Shown here piece after piece: positions 47,099 through 58,500 of a stretch of DNA of 64,000 nucleotides (the first letter of the stretch is position 1; each line of letters opens with the position of its first letter). The translations under genes and the position numbers were made by a program. Source of the stretch: Ceratodon purpureus (Eukaryota; Streptophyta; Bryopsida; Pseudoditrichales; Ditrichaceae); assembly GCA_014871385.1 (NCBI GenBank), contig CM026432.1:7618825-7682824 (forward strand). Direction: 5' to 3'. The notes under the pieces were generated by a model. It ran no database searches. It saw only the letters and a program-made list of their open reading frames with translations, and was not told the origin of the DNA.

Positions 47099-50000
47099 AT
47101 GTTGCGACGAGCGGCAACATTTAGTCATCGCACGGAGAGAGCTCTGAAGGACGTCAATGGCCGCGTAGGCCTTGTGAACAAAAGGTAAGAGTTCTATTCA
47201 GGAATTGTCATCTGCCTCGTCTAATAGTGTGCAATGGGCTCGAGGATCTAGGGCCGTAGTGACAGATTTTGTGGTCCGGCTCTAATTGAGTGAAGTAAAT
47301 CTTTGGTGTACAGCCAGGAGCATGTATTGGCATCCAAGTCTACAGTGGATGCTCAGAAGTCGGCCCGGCCTACGAAGCAGTACTCAGCTGTGGCTTCGCG
47401 ATACGCTGCCCCTACTATTGCCTCGAAGAAGGCAGTGGAGGGGGCACATGGCAGTCACGCGAATGTAACGAAGCTGCCTTTTAGCACAGGTACGATTCAT
47501 GACTGTCTGTGCTGTCTATGCTACAGTAGATGTTGCAATTCTGGATTTTGGATTCTACCAAACTGATAAGACATGTGGGACAGCTCAGAACCTCTAAGGG
47601 ATTAGAAGGTGAGGTTATGAGTTTACCTTCTCGTTATTGAATCAGTGCTGAGTCTATTACAGGAAGGTCAGCTCCTCTCCATCAAAGAAGACCGTCTTCC
47701 GACAACGTGAATTCGTTCCAGCCTTCCATGGTGTTTGCTGCATCATCTCGTGATGCGAAGCCGGCCATGCTAGCGAAGAAGGCGGAAGCAAACGTCAACT
47801 CTTTCGGTGCGAAGCGACCAAGAGTTGGAGTGAGAGCAAGCATGATAGACAAGAAGTCTCCAGCTCAGACGCGAGCCCCGCGTTTTCTTTCTTTGGACAA
47901 GGGAGTTTGCACGTGCTCAAAGAATGGCCTGATGAGGAATTCTATGGAGTCAGGGAGCACGTCGCTTTTATACTCTGCATCTCATTGGCTGTCGTTGATC
48001 AAGCTTGCAGAAGGCGAGAAGAAACACGATGTGGTGGTCGACTTGTATCGCTTGGCCATCGCCTTGAAGGCGGAGGTGTGTTCGTGTTGCCTGGAACTTC
48101 CTTGTAGTAACCCTCTACTCTGTTGGTAATTTGGGGCAGTCCTCAGATGTATTGGTAGTACTGAATTGTGAGTCTTGTGATGCAGCCCAGAGTCGACGTT
48201 GTGGTGCAGCTAAAGCGGTATCAAGAATCGTGTCCAGCTGACAAAGCTGTGAGCGAGCTGATTGAGCAATGTGAGGGAACTCAGCAGGTGATGTTATCGT
48301 CGAGTACCGAGGTAGTGGACAAAGCTGTTTGCGAATCGGGGGACCTGAAGAAAGCTGCATCTTCACCCGTAAATGACATGTCTGCCGTTGCTGTAAGTGC
48401 CTTGTCTTTGTTGATGGTATCTGGTGTTAACTCCATGGCTAGTTCTTGAGTTGCTTGTTTGGGACTCATGATCTGGTTTGATCTAAATGAGTTAGTGCTT
48501 TTTTTTCGTGAAGATGTCAATGATTTCTGCTGCATTGTGGTTTTGGTTGTCGACAGTCTGTGAGCAAGATTACCATCGTTCCACCAGTGGTGTCTGAGAA
48601 CGAGGCTGTCCTGAAGAAGGATGAGGCACCGGCGAAGAAGGCTCCTCATTTCAAGGGAAGAATGTTATCAAGATCGGCGACTTTCTCAGTTGTGGATGAG
48701 GAATCGCAATCCCAACATGCTAAAGCCGAGTATGGGAAGAAGTTGGCGAAGACTTTAGAGTTCTTATCGACGACGCATCTTGTGAAGTCTCCAGGTGAGG
48801 CAGACGTTTCTCACCATCCCTCCTGCATTTTCTGAGCTCTTCATCCCAGCAACCTTGTCATGTTTCACGCGCTCGGCCCCATGGAAACACAGCAACTTAG
48901 AGTGTGCTTAATGGGAAGTGAAGCTGGTAATAGTGGTCGATGTTCATGTAGTCGTGATGCATTGACTTACCGTTTAGTGACGTGTGTTCATATGCTAGGC
49001 ACGACAGGAGAGGTTACGGATTCGAGCCCGAATAAATCTCAGAGTCCAGCATTGGTATGTTCGCTTGCTTTCTGACATGAAGTTTTGGCATTTGCGTTCC
49101 GTTTTGCTCCTGTCTTTTGCTCGTTGACATCCCTTTCTGCGTAGTTTGGTCGTTTGTGTGATGCTGTGACCATATCAATTTAACTAGTGGATACCAGCTT
49201 GGTTCTTTTGTATTAATATATTACTATTTCTTACTATCTCTACATCTAACTCTCCTTCTCGTCTCTAGGCATGCGTTCTTGAGTCTGAGATTTCAGATGA
49301 TCAAGAAACCCCAGGTTTCAAAGTCGCCTCCAAGATCTTGGACCTAGCATCGAAAATAGGAAGCAAACTCGTCGCACCTCCTGCTTCGGAGAATTTCAGC
49401 AGTCCCGTTCGTGAACCTGGATCGGCACTTGCACCAACGTTGGCTAACGGTAGCGCCGAGAAACCAGTGGATTCTTTATCTGAATGGCTGGATGGTGATT
49501 CATCTGAAACGGGTACACCAGATGTCCAATCTGCCCTAGCGGTAGATTCTGTTGATCTGAGTCCAAATAGTAAGTGTTCTGCCCTAGTTTTCCTGTAAGG
49601 CCTGAATGTTTAGAATTCATAGGGTGTCTTTTTCCAAATCATCGACTGCTATAGAAAGCCACTGTAAGTCTATTTGTGAATTTCTTTACGGAAGATGTAC
49701 GTTGTAACTGTCTCCACGTTTACTGGTCTGAATGTCCTTCTGTGGTGGTCAACCGCTAATTATATTTCCTGTGATGATACAGCGAGAGGAGCAGTAAAGC
49801 TGATGGATGTCGATTCCCTCATGCAAGAGGTCGTTTCACACATCTTACCCGAATCAATTTCAAAGTCACCTATAGATGCCAATGGCATCACGCCTAACGG
49901 TAGGCCTTCTACACGCGAATACCACGTGAGAAGGAAAAGTTGGCAAGACGCCGGAGAGACTGTGACTGAAATTGTAGAGAGTATATCTCGGTCGCACAGG

Positions 50001-51626
50001 CACAGCTTTAGTGCGGAGGCAATTTTCCTGAGTGCTCCAGGCAGTGTTGAGCAAAAGGTGAAGATGTTTACTGGATTGACTGAGGTGAAAGTAACTTCCC
50101 CAGGGCGGGAAGAGCCCTCAGCTCCTGCTTCGGCTTCCACAGAACCTCAGGAAGCTGAAGTCGAGCTCGCAAATGACCTTGAGTCCGTTGAAAGAGACAC
50201 TTCTGCTTTGTCTTCTATCGAAACCCTGTCGGAGGTTGACACTCAAATACAAGCTGAGTCTGTGGTCACAACTGAAGTCGAAACGAACTCTGCGGTCGAA
50301 ACCCATGTTGTGACAGAGTCTACAGATGTGCCAACTGAGGCTTCCAAAGCTCCACTTGCAACCCCGCTCAGAGCGTCCTCCAAGGAGACGGCTAAGAAAG
50401 GTGATGCATTGCCCCCTCCCATTCCAGGGACTCCGAGTGCAGCAACCCCATGTGAACCTGCCAGTGTTGCAATCCTCAAAGCCCGACATCGCAGATCCAG
50501 CAGTATGGGCAACATGACACCAAGAGGTCCAATTGATCTGTCAGGCGAGCGCTCGCCGTTTGGGGACAGTCCAAGCAGCCCATCTGGACAGTCATCGACG
50601 AAGTGTAAGCGGGTGTCGCGAGGAATCAAAGAGGTGACTCCAAGAATGGATCTTCCGAAACCTTCGTGGAAATCAATTGTGGAGAGGGAAATGAAAGGGT
50701 CAAAACTGAAGGATCTTCTGGCTGCCGAATTGCCCAAGGAGACCAGCCCTCTGGCGGAGTACGTCCAAAGTCAGATGGAGAGTCAAAATAGGGATCCTGA
50801 AAGTGGGTCAATGGAGAAGGATACAAACTCAACGTGCAGTCCTGCTAGACGTGAGTAAAACACGTGAATTTTTCAGTTTCTTAAGATTCCCTCTGTTTCT
50901 TTCACAGTCTAAATCAATTATATTTTCAACCTAGTATTCTGTAAATGGTTAATCACTTTCGTATATTATGGACATTGTATATCAAGAATGTTCTAACCTG
51001 GCATGAATTGATCTTGCAGCTGTGAGGAAAATGGGAAGGTCGTCTTCAATGAAGAAACCTGCAGCTGAAGAAGAGCAGCATGATGGAGTTGTAGAGCCAA
51101 GGAGTGTCCGAAAGGAGAAAAAACAGAGCTTGGTTTGTCTCCTTCGTTTGCCTTGTTTGTGCCATGTCTAAACCTTTAGCTGTACGAGTGCTCTGTTCTG
51201 TTGATCATTAGAACACCTGTTCTTAGACACTCTTCTGAAATTCTGACTGTCATGAAATCAAATCTGAATCTCTCGACTGGGATGTTTTCTTTCATGTCTG
51301 AAGCCCTTATCTTTGATGCAGGGTGAACAAGAATTGGACTCCTGTATGAATGCAACCTCAACCCCAGGTATTCACCCCTTCTAGGTCGATTCAGTTTCAA
51401 TTTTTATCATGTCGATTTTATCCTTCCATCAGACATGGTCGTTTCGTCAGTCGTTGATTTCGTGTAGTGCAAGGTTCAATGTATTCTGCGAATTCTTTGC
51501 ATCTCACTGACAGAATTATTAAGTGAAACTCTCATTGCAGGTTCAGCAGTAAGACGTTCTGCTCGAATCCAAAAGAAGGTGCACTCAAGGAAGGACATTG
51601 CTCCTTTGAGCAAATTGTTTGTCTGA
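47099..51626 (+). CDS. Large Ser/Thr-rich disordered protein, unknown (11 exons)
   Basis: I do not recognise the family. Exons 47099-47184, 47314-47489, 47663-48075, 48186-48392, 48557-48794, 48999-49054, 49269-49569, 49783-50850, 51020-51132, 51322-51367 and 51541-51626 join in phase into 929 codons plus TGA, with GT-AG borders throughout. Residues 1-185 are basic, rich in Ala, Ser and Lys. Residues 189-225 form the one helical block (SASHWLSLIKLAEGEKKHDV), perhaps a conserved plant segment. The long exon 8 is Ser/Thr/Glu-rich, with RRSSSMG and KRVSRGIKEVTPRMDLPKPS stretches that look like kinase or mitotic-type sites. The C-terminus is basic and ends SKLFV. No enzyme motif or membrane helix is seen. 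A nuclear or cytoskeletal scaffold is a guess. The start is chosen as the first in-frame ATG after the TTTGTAG acceptor. Confidence 0.82.
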
Positions 51627-52785
51627 TTTTTGCTGTGGAACGCTGAGGTTTGTGATTACCGCACCTACGTTCTCGAGAGATCTTGGTGAAATTCTAAACA
51701 TTTGAGATACATGTAGCTGATCCGTAGATATTGATGGCGCATGTGCCAGTTGGTGTGAACTGGTCCCATGTAAGACGCTTCTTTCACTTGTAATATAATA
51801 TCTAGGACTTCAGTTGTGGTTGTTCCTGTGACACACGGGTCAACTCTTCCTGTAAGATAGTGCCGTAGTACCTATTTTTTCTTGTCTTTCAACAAGTTTG
51901 GAGACTTCCGCATTTGGTAATAATCTGAAATGGGTATGCAAATCCCTTCATTCCGTACCACTCTAGTCTGCTACAAATATCAGTGACCTGAGCCAGATTA
52001 TCTACCTGCATGATCTTACTAATTGCTTCTGAATGTACTTACACGCGGTTGTAGAAATACTAGTACATTACTTCTTCAGACCGATCATTAGATATACAGA
52101 TCCCAGGATACATTTAAGTCTCCTCACATTTCACACTAATCAGGTCAGTTACTGGCTTATTGCTTGTTTACAATGATCCGTATATCCGGGGTACGTTCAT
52201 GCCCCGTTTTTGCGAGAGGGACAGTTTGGTATGACACATTTACAGTTCTTAACTTTAATTTACACGTATGCGCGGCACTGAATAATGTTCCTGTAGACGA
52301 TTTGACTTCAGAAATCCAATTCATAATCGACAAATCTTACCGAATTGTAGAACAAACTAGTCAGATTAAACGAACTTTTGGAAATGCTACACAATTCCTA
52401 TGATGTACTGTACGGTTCACTCCTAGCTGTCGCAAAATGCCTTTGACACATCTACAGTAAGATACATTGTATACCTGATTATGAAAGATTCACAGATCAA
52501 TTTCCATTTCGGTTTCATCTAGATTGTTGACCATCTTATTTAAAAACTTGCTTATCATCCATTATTTGAATTTGGTGCTGTAAGCCATATGCATGTGGTT
52601 CGAATGAGCAGTTGGAACTCCAATGCAGAGCTTCATATACGGTTCTGCAGAGTATTTGCTCTGCTTCTAACTCCATGGACATGTAGTATTTCATCTCCCT
52701 CCCACTGCCATGTCCAATGACATATGGAGTAGAAGTCATCATCAAGGTGGTTATATCACACCTCTACAAAATGTGAGCTCACTGC
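51627..52785. other. 3' region of the large gene and spacer
   Basis: Probably contains the 3' untranslated region of the upstream gene. No further gene is recognised before 52786. Confidence 0.5.
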
Positions 52786-53071
52786 ATGTCTTGTTCTGGA
52801 TTCTCCTCCCTCTGGCAACGATCCGGGGTCTGCGCTAGAGACGAAGCAGATGATGATATGTTCGGTGAATCCCAAGTTCCTAGTAAGTATTCTCTCAGTC
52901 GCTTGAGTTTTGCATTTCAAGGCCGATGACCTCTGTGGGAATTATTGAAGCGAAACCTTGAATTCATCAATCTAACTTAAAGTCAATGTTATCTTTCCAG
53001 GTGATGTTGCAGGATACATGCTACAACTCCAGATGAAGGTTTTCTCTCAGCACCAAATACGCGCTCCTTGA
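52786..53071 (+). CDS. Possible 55-residue protein, two exons, unknown
   Basis: An ATG at 52786 opens a frame (MSCSGFSSLWQRSGVCARDE) that runs to a GTAAGT donor at 52882. It resumes after a CTTTCCAG acceptor at 53001, in phase, and stops at 53071. The junction reads SQVPSDVAGYMLQLQ. Features are an acidic DEADDDM patch and a short helix; there is no known domain. It may be a small protein, an upstream ORF or the tail of a gene with earlier exons. The palindrome border falls 6 bp after the first base of this ATG, so the mirror copy at 61142-61421 lacks an in-frame start. Confidence 0.4.
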
Positions 53072-53696
53072 ACAGCAGGAGGAAAAATATATGCTGGAGC
53101 CCTAATATCATGGCGAGCGAGGAGTTGTAAGAATTATCTCGCTTGAGACGGAATCATCGCCATTTTGCAAGTGATTGCCACATGCAGAGTATACCAATCG
53201 TGTTCATTGCTTGATTCAAGGTGTGTTCATCGCTTCATTCAGGGAGCAATTGGTGCCTGGAGTGTTGGAGAATGTGCCTTGTTTCTAAGTTTGTCCTTTT
53301 TCGGCTCTTTCCATGTTATGGAAGAGACTTGTGCTAGAGGTGATGCTAGCTTTTAGAAAATCAGATTCCTTGGCTCAGCTACTTCGAACAGGTCTTGGTA
53401 GTACGGTGTCAGAGGAGGGGAGTAAATCCATATTCCAGAACTCGATTTTTCAGTAATTACCTGGCTAGGGAGAAAACGGGAAGGGAACGTCGGCCTGCTT
53501 GTACAGTAGATCACCTGCGCCTTCAGCCCGGTCGGAACTGAGGAATTTACTGTCAGGTCTGAATGGTGTTGCTCGCGAACGATACATGAGATCCGAGACC
53601 AGCAGGTCAAGACATCTCCTGTGGGGCCCAGATCACGGGGTTGGGGACGGTCATGGGCTCTCCATGCCCACCCCTCCACGGTAATGGGTACCCGAT

Positions 53697-53768
53697 GTCG
53701 TTGTAGTATAGTGGTAAGTATTCCCGCCTGTCACGCGGGTGACCCGGGTTCGATCCCCGGCAGCGGCG
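53697..53768 (+). tRNA. tRNA-Asp(GTC), left arm
   Basis: 72-nt cloverleaf. Acceptor GTCGTTG pairs with CAGCGGC, discriminator G. The D arm holds AGTATAGTGGTAAGT (A box), the anticodon loop reads CTGTCAC with GTC, and the T arm has GGTTCGATCC (B box). There is no TTTT run before the next tRNA, which starts 27 bp later, so it probably depends on read-through into tRNA-Gly. Confidence 0.97.
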
Positions 53769-53795
53769 ATACCCTTACACAGGGCTGATACTCTT

Positions 53796-53866
53796 GCACC
53801 GGTGGTCTAGTGGTAGAATAGTACCCTGCCACGGTACAGACCCGGGTTCGATTCCCGGCCGGTGCA
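53796..53866 (+). tRNA. tRNA-Gly(GCC), left arm
   Basis: 71-nt cloverleaf. Acceptor GCACCGG pairs with CCGGTGC, discriminator A. Anticodon GCC sits in the loop CTGCCAC, and GGTTCGATTCC is the T arm. It is the second gene of a likely Asp-Gly unit. Confidence 0.97.
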
Positions 53867-53873
53867 TCGAATC

Positions 53874-53877
53874 TTTT
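53874..53877 (+). terminator. Pol III T4 terminator after tRNA-Asp/tRNA-Gly
   Basis: TTTT starting eight bases after tRNA-Gly; the first such run downstream of tRNA-Asp. Confidence 0.8.
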
Positions 53878-54745
53878 GTCCACTTTTGCCCTAAACCCAC
53901 CACTCTCAAAAAAATTGTCACCCAATCTACACAATCATTAAGGTATATACACCTATGACCGATAACTTAAGCATTTCAGCATAGTAGAGCTTGGGTTTTC
54001 AAGAAGGAGTTATTTTTCGTGCGTAGTATCATAAGGTTCATGAAGAATGAGCATTTTTCTAAAATTAATTCAGTAAAATTCAAATTACTATAAATTTTTT
54101 TATCCAAAAGTTAGGTTTATCCATAACCGGCATATAGGTGTACCAATGACCGATAACAACAAGAGTAGTGAACAACAACATGTCCATAACACTCACAGAG
54201 GCATTCTATTGGAGGATGCATCCTAAATCTACTGTTCATCAATTATCGGTTACTGGTTTTCCATTGCTCTGCAATGGGGAAGCCTACAAATCAGTCATGG
54301 GTTCATTAACCCTCATGGGTGTGTATACCTTACGTCATTGTTGTATTTGCGATATCGATGAAGAGACAAGCTTTGCTCAAGTGCTGCTTTAGTGTAATTT
54401 TTCAAAGTATTATACAAAAAATGTATGTTTGAACCATCTTCTACTTCCAATTTTATACAATAAGAAATTATTTCTTAATTTTGCATCTTGGATGTAGTCG
54501 AGGTTGATGATCTTAAGGCAAGATTAGGGATAGAGCAAGCATGAAGCAATGAAGTTGGTTTGTTTTATTTTATAATATCTTTTATACTTGTAATGTCCAT
54601 ATAAAGACAATGTCTTAAGATTATACGCCGAGAATTTTAGATATATCTCGAAAAATGAATACTTCTCTAGTTTGTTGTAAAATCGTTTCTTGGTTGGAAT
54701 AACAATTTAAATACATGTCAAACTTGTTGCTTTTGATCTTGTTTG

Positions 54746-54908
54746 GTTTTAAAACTTACTATCAAAGTATCATTCACATAAGTAATTAAAAAGTCTTTAA
54801 GATGTTCTTCATAAATGTCAGTCATCACGTTCTAGATTGTTGCCAAAGCATTGTAAAGACCAAAAGGCAAACTACAATATGAAAATGGCTTTGCATTGTA
54901 TTTAAAAA
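54746..54908 (-). mobile_element. Ty3/gypsy reverse-transcriptase fossil, left arm
   Basis: A short piece of the reverse-transcriptase core is recognisable from the LPFGLYNA block and the region of the active-site box. It is a broken remnant without LTRs nearby, duplicated as part of the palindrome arm. Confidence 0.75.
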
Positions 54909-54946
54909 AAACTAGGTTCCTAGCACATCTGACTCTTTTTTCACAC

Positions 54947-55022
54947 TCGTAGTCGTCTTAGCGGGAGAAATTTCCTTTACATTTTCTTTCCAAGTCTTTT
55001 TTGTCTTCCTTGGAAATATGGT
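54947..55022 (-). repeat. Direct repeat copy 1 in left arm
   Basis: About 76 bp containing CTCCCGCTAAGACGACTACG on the minus strand, similar to 55639-55712 in the same orientation. The two copies bracket a segment of about 615 bp with no recognised gene. The mirror of this copy is 59191-59266. Confidence 0.75.
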
Positions 55023-55638
55023 TCTTAATCTCGTAGCTAGGGATGTGCCTTCTACAGCTCGCTACACGCGGGACATATTATATTGGCTGCAAAGATGGAG
55101 GAATGAGCTACTTCACACGTAGAGACAGTATTTCTCGCAGCTAGTCAAAATCATCCCTTGGACGGCCGGACACACGCGCATTCTACTTGTGTAGAGTTAA
55201 ATCCCACGAGTTCCACTACATAGTGGCTTTGCGAGGAGGGTCCGGAGTTAGATCATTCTTCCCAAAAACTCACAATATTTGAGTCTTTTCATCAGTCTAC
55301 TACTAAACACATAGTGTAGGTCAGCTCCTAAGTAATAGTCCGAGCTTCCAAGCTCTAAAAGAATGGGCAAACGCTGACTTGCACAATTCTTTAGCAAATG
55401 TACACTCATCGGTAATGATTTCTTTGAGGTCTTCTTCCATACGGAAAATGAGATTCATCATGCTCTCTCTCTCAAGCTTTTGTTTATGAGAGCCATCAGG
55501 TACTTTTCTAATCGTTCTGAGGTGCCGTTGACATTGTACTTGTAGAGGTTGCTTGGAGAGAGATTTCTGGTACACTCAAGTCTCATGTGGGGCGTTTACA
55601 AAAATCAGAAATGTTCAATCTCGTATGCAGGAAAGTTT

Positions 55639-55712
55639 TCGTAGTCGTCTTAGCGGGAGAATATTCCTTTAAATTTGTTTGCAATTCTTTTTGTACTTCT
55701 TGGAAATATGGT
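55639..55712 (-). repeat. Direct repeat copy 2, spans palindrome border
   Basis: Diverged copy of 54947-55022. The inner border of the palindrome (55671) lies inside it, and on the opposite side the matching sequence starts at about 58537. A repeat of this kind could have guided the inversion event. Confidence 0.7.
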
Positions 55713-57539
55713 TTAACGGCTTGCTATCTTGTAGTTTGACTTTATTCAAGTTATGGTAGACAATGTATACTTTGATAAAATTGTCATTTTTGAGTAAAGA
55801 AGTGCATCTAAATATGGTGTTCTTTTTCAAAATTAGCGTGCTTTTAACAAGTATAAATTTTAACCGTTACGATTACTTAAATTTAAAGTTTTTTGTCCTC
55901 CTTAGAACCTATGATTGCAACTATTAGGGAACTTCCTAGCAACGGGGTCCAATAGTCCAAACTAGTAATTTCTCGTCATAGGTGTGTTATGAGGCATATT
56001 CTGAGTAGGGCGGACAAGCGAAGTGGATTTGCCAAAATGCATAATCAATGAAGTCTTGAATTATTCGAGGTTATGACGGTCGGTCATATTGTCACCCATT
56101 ATAATCAAATTGTTGGACTTCTCCTACATTTCTTAACTTGCAACCTCGAACCTCCTTCAAATCGCGAGGCATATTTTTCCCACTTGATCCTATCGATTGG
56201 TGTGTCTCTATTAAAGCGGTCCTTATTCTAATGGCTGTCTTGTTTTTATTTGCTCGACAAATTTTGACCATCAATACTTCAAGCTTATTAGAAAAATCTA
56301 TCACAATCTTGTTGACTGGAATGCTTCAAACATCAAAAAGCCCTCCTTACATCCTTTTTATGCCTAAATATTTAATAGATCCAAGGCTATACAAGTATTA
56401 AATGCCTCCATTACCGTATGGACATTTTTTTATTGATATTTCAATTCTAGTGCCTAGTAGGTGCTCCTTTAGTTCATCATCTCCGTAGCCTTTCCAAGTT
56501 TGTAATAATTTCTTCATTTGATCCAACCGGATGCGCATAGTTATAACGGTTGTAAGGCCTTCATCTAAACAAGTCCTTTGTATTTTTTAAAGTACTTCAT
56601 GAGTCTGCTTTTCGTAGAAATTAATAGTTCCAACCACTTGGTGTCCTTAGATTGTAAATTCAATGGATCTAAAATCTATAATCTTGAACATTTCATATAC
56701 ACATCCCTTTCTAAATATTTGATGGGCGAATTTTTGACTTTCATTAAAGTTGAAAATGTTCACTTTTGTAGCACGTAGTTTGATCCCAATATCAAAAATA
56801 TTTTGTTTTATGATACCCACCGTGCTGTGAAGAATTGTCTGGAGTTGTATATAACAATCAATTTTTTAGTTGGGCCTTTAAATAAGCTTAGTTCATTCCA
56901 TAAAATCCCACACAACATTCCTTATGTTGACAAGGATGCAGAGATTTTACCAAAGCTTCAAGCGGGATATTTTCTCGACTATTTGAAAAGATAAGGTGAA
57001 GGCCACCGATTGTTAAAGTCAAATTGTGGTTTTTTCGCAACTTGTTGCAAATCATACGCTTGCAATGTTGCCTCTCGTCAATTGTATCCCCATCGTTTAC
57101 TTTCACAATTATAGCATCAGAATTATGTTTATCCACTCCTTAAAATTATTCAGGTCTCGTAAGTTGGATGTATGTATATCACGCTTTATTAATTACTCAA
57201 ACATACTAGGTAAATCACAATGAAATATGCAACATCCACATCTGCGTTCAAAGGTTGAGAGTTCAACACAGCAAGAATTGTGAAAATAGAGTGCTTATAA
57301 TCAAGGGAGAGAAAGAGAGAGACAGTAAAGAAAGAAAATAGAGAAATTGCAAACAAAATAATAAATTAAAGATTATATATATATATATAACTAAATCATG
57401 AAATAAATACATGCAAAACATGGTTGATCTTTGCATTATATAAGAGAATGGTATCTAAAAATAAAGCAAAAGTGTTAGCTGAAAAGTGGAACTTAAAGTA
57501 ATCATACTCCAAAATTAGCGCAACCAACCTTAAGAAGGG

Positions 57540-58500
57540 TCGATTACTTGACTTTGTCCATAGATAACATCAGATCTTTTGAAAGAGTGTCTGCCCTTCA
57601 ATTGGGTGATCATGGCCTATGTTGGATTACTAAAAAAAATGCTAATAGAAATTCCGATCGTTGAGCTTGCTGGCGGATTAATTGTTTGGAAGAAAGAAAG
57701 TGTTCTTAATTTTTATGATTGAAGATTACTGTTCAAGGAGCGCAGTGTAAAAATTAAGAACACTTTTTTTTTTAAACAATTTTTATGAACATGGGAGAAT
57801 CCTTGTAAATAAACCCGCTAAGCATGGAATGCTTAGACGATGCTTAACAGTTCCTTATGATGTATGTCGTAGTAATGTTCAGCCAAAGACATTATAGAGC
57901 TTTGATATGCACAAAGGTGCAAAAATCCGTCATCTCCTTGTTGTAAAAGTATGGTAGTTGTTGTAAAATTAGATTCATCGGTTTTTACATTGAAAGGACA
58001 ATTAAAGGTAGGCTAAATTAGCACTAGATATTTGGAAAATTTAGATCGCAATTCTCTAAATACTTAGACTGTTGATAATGTCCATTCAAATTTTGTGTTC
58101 TCTTTTGTCACAATTGTAAGGGATACCACAGTCTTAGAATAGTTGAGAACAAATCGTCTATAAAATTAGCAAAGCCCATAAATGCTTTACCATTTTTACC
58201 ATTTTTACCAATTTTGGATATCATATACCATTTTTGGATATACCATACCATTTTTGGTGTAGGCCAATCTTTACTTGATTGTACTTTATCTGAATGCATT
58301 GCGAAGCCCTGGTTGAAACAATCATCTTTAAAGATCCAACCAAATCATTATAAAATTGGCACTTTGTTTCTTTTGCCTCCAGACTATAAGCTATGTTTTT
58401 GTAAGCGTTAGAGTGCATCCTACATAACTTGTCAGTACGCCTCTATATTACGTGAAAAGACAAGGATATCAACTATACATGACTACCAAAATGTCAAGAA
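57540..58500 (-). mobile_element. Ty3/gypsy pol fossil (RT to RNase H), loop
   Basis: On the minus strand the order is the end of the reverse transcriptase (ILVFSRN region), the DWPTPK block that links it to RNase H, then RNase H-like blocks (including LLQQGDDG and the KELLSIV stretch), as in Ty3/gypsy pol. It carries multiple breaks, lacks recognised LTRs and integrase, and looks old. It is not collinear with the arm fossils, which repeat part of the same reverse-transcriptase region, so at least two copies contributed. Confidence 0.75.
57697..57766. repeat. 19-bp perfect hairpin in the gypsy fossil
   Basis: 57697-57715 (AAAGTGTTCTTAATTTTTA) is the reverse complement of 57748-57766, with a 32-bp loop. 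It interrupts RNase H-like sequence and may be a small foldback insertion. Confidence 0.75.

Larger units (their letters stand above)
52792..55671 (+). repeat. Giant palindrome, left arm (2,880 bp)
   Basis: Mirror image of 58542-61421: every position p pairs with 114213 - p with no gap at all landmarks I checked. I found only three differences by eye (55442, 55591 and 55620), all in the inner 230 bp. The arm carries a short two-exon reading frame, tRNA-Asp, tRNA-Gly and a reverse-transcriptase fossil. Confidence 0.97.

Noticed and set aside
49760-50737. Long minus-strand frames (up to 164 codons) opposite exon 8 of the large gene
   Set aside because: They are antisense shadows of a 1,068-bp coding exon that has consistent splicing on the plus strand.
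55321-55575. 84-codon frame in both palindrome arms (mirror 58638-58892)
   Set aside because: Starts at GTG rather than ATG and has no recognised domain. Its presence in both arms only reflects the duplication, though it may be old element sequence.
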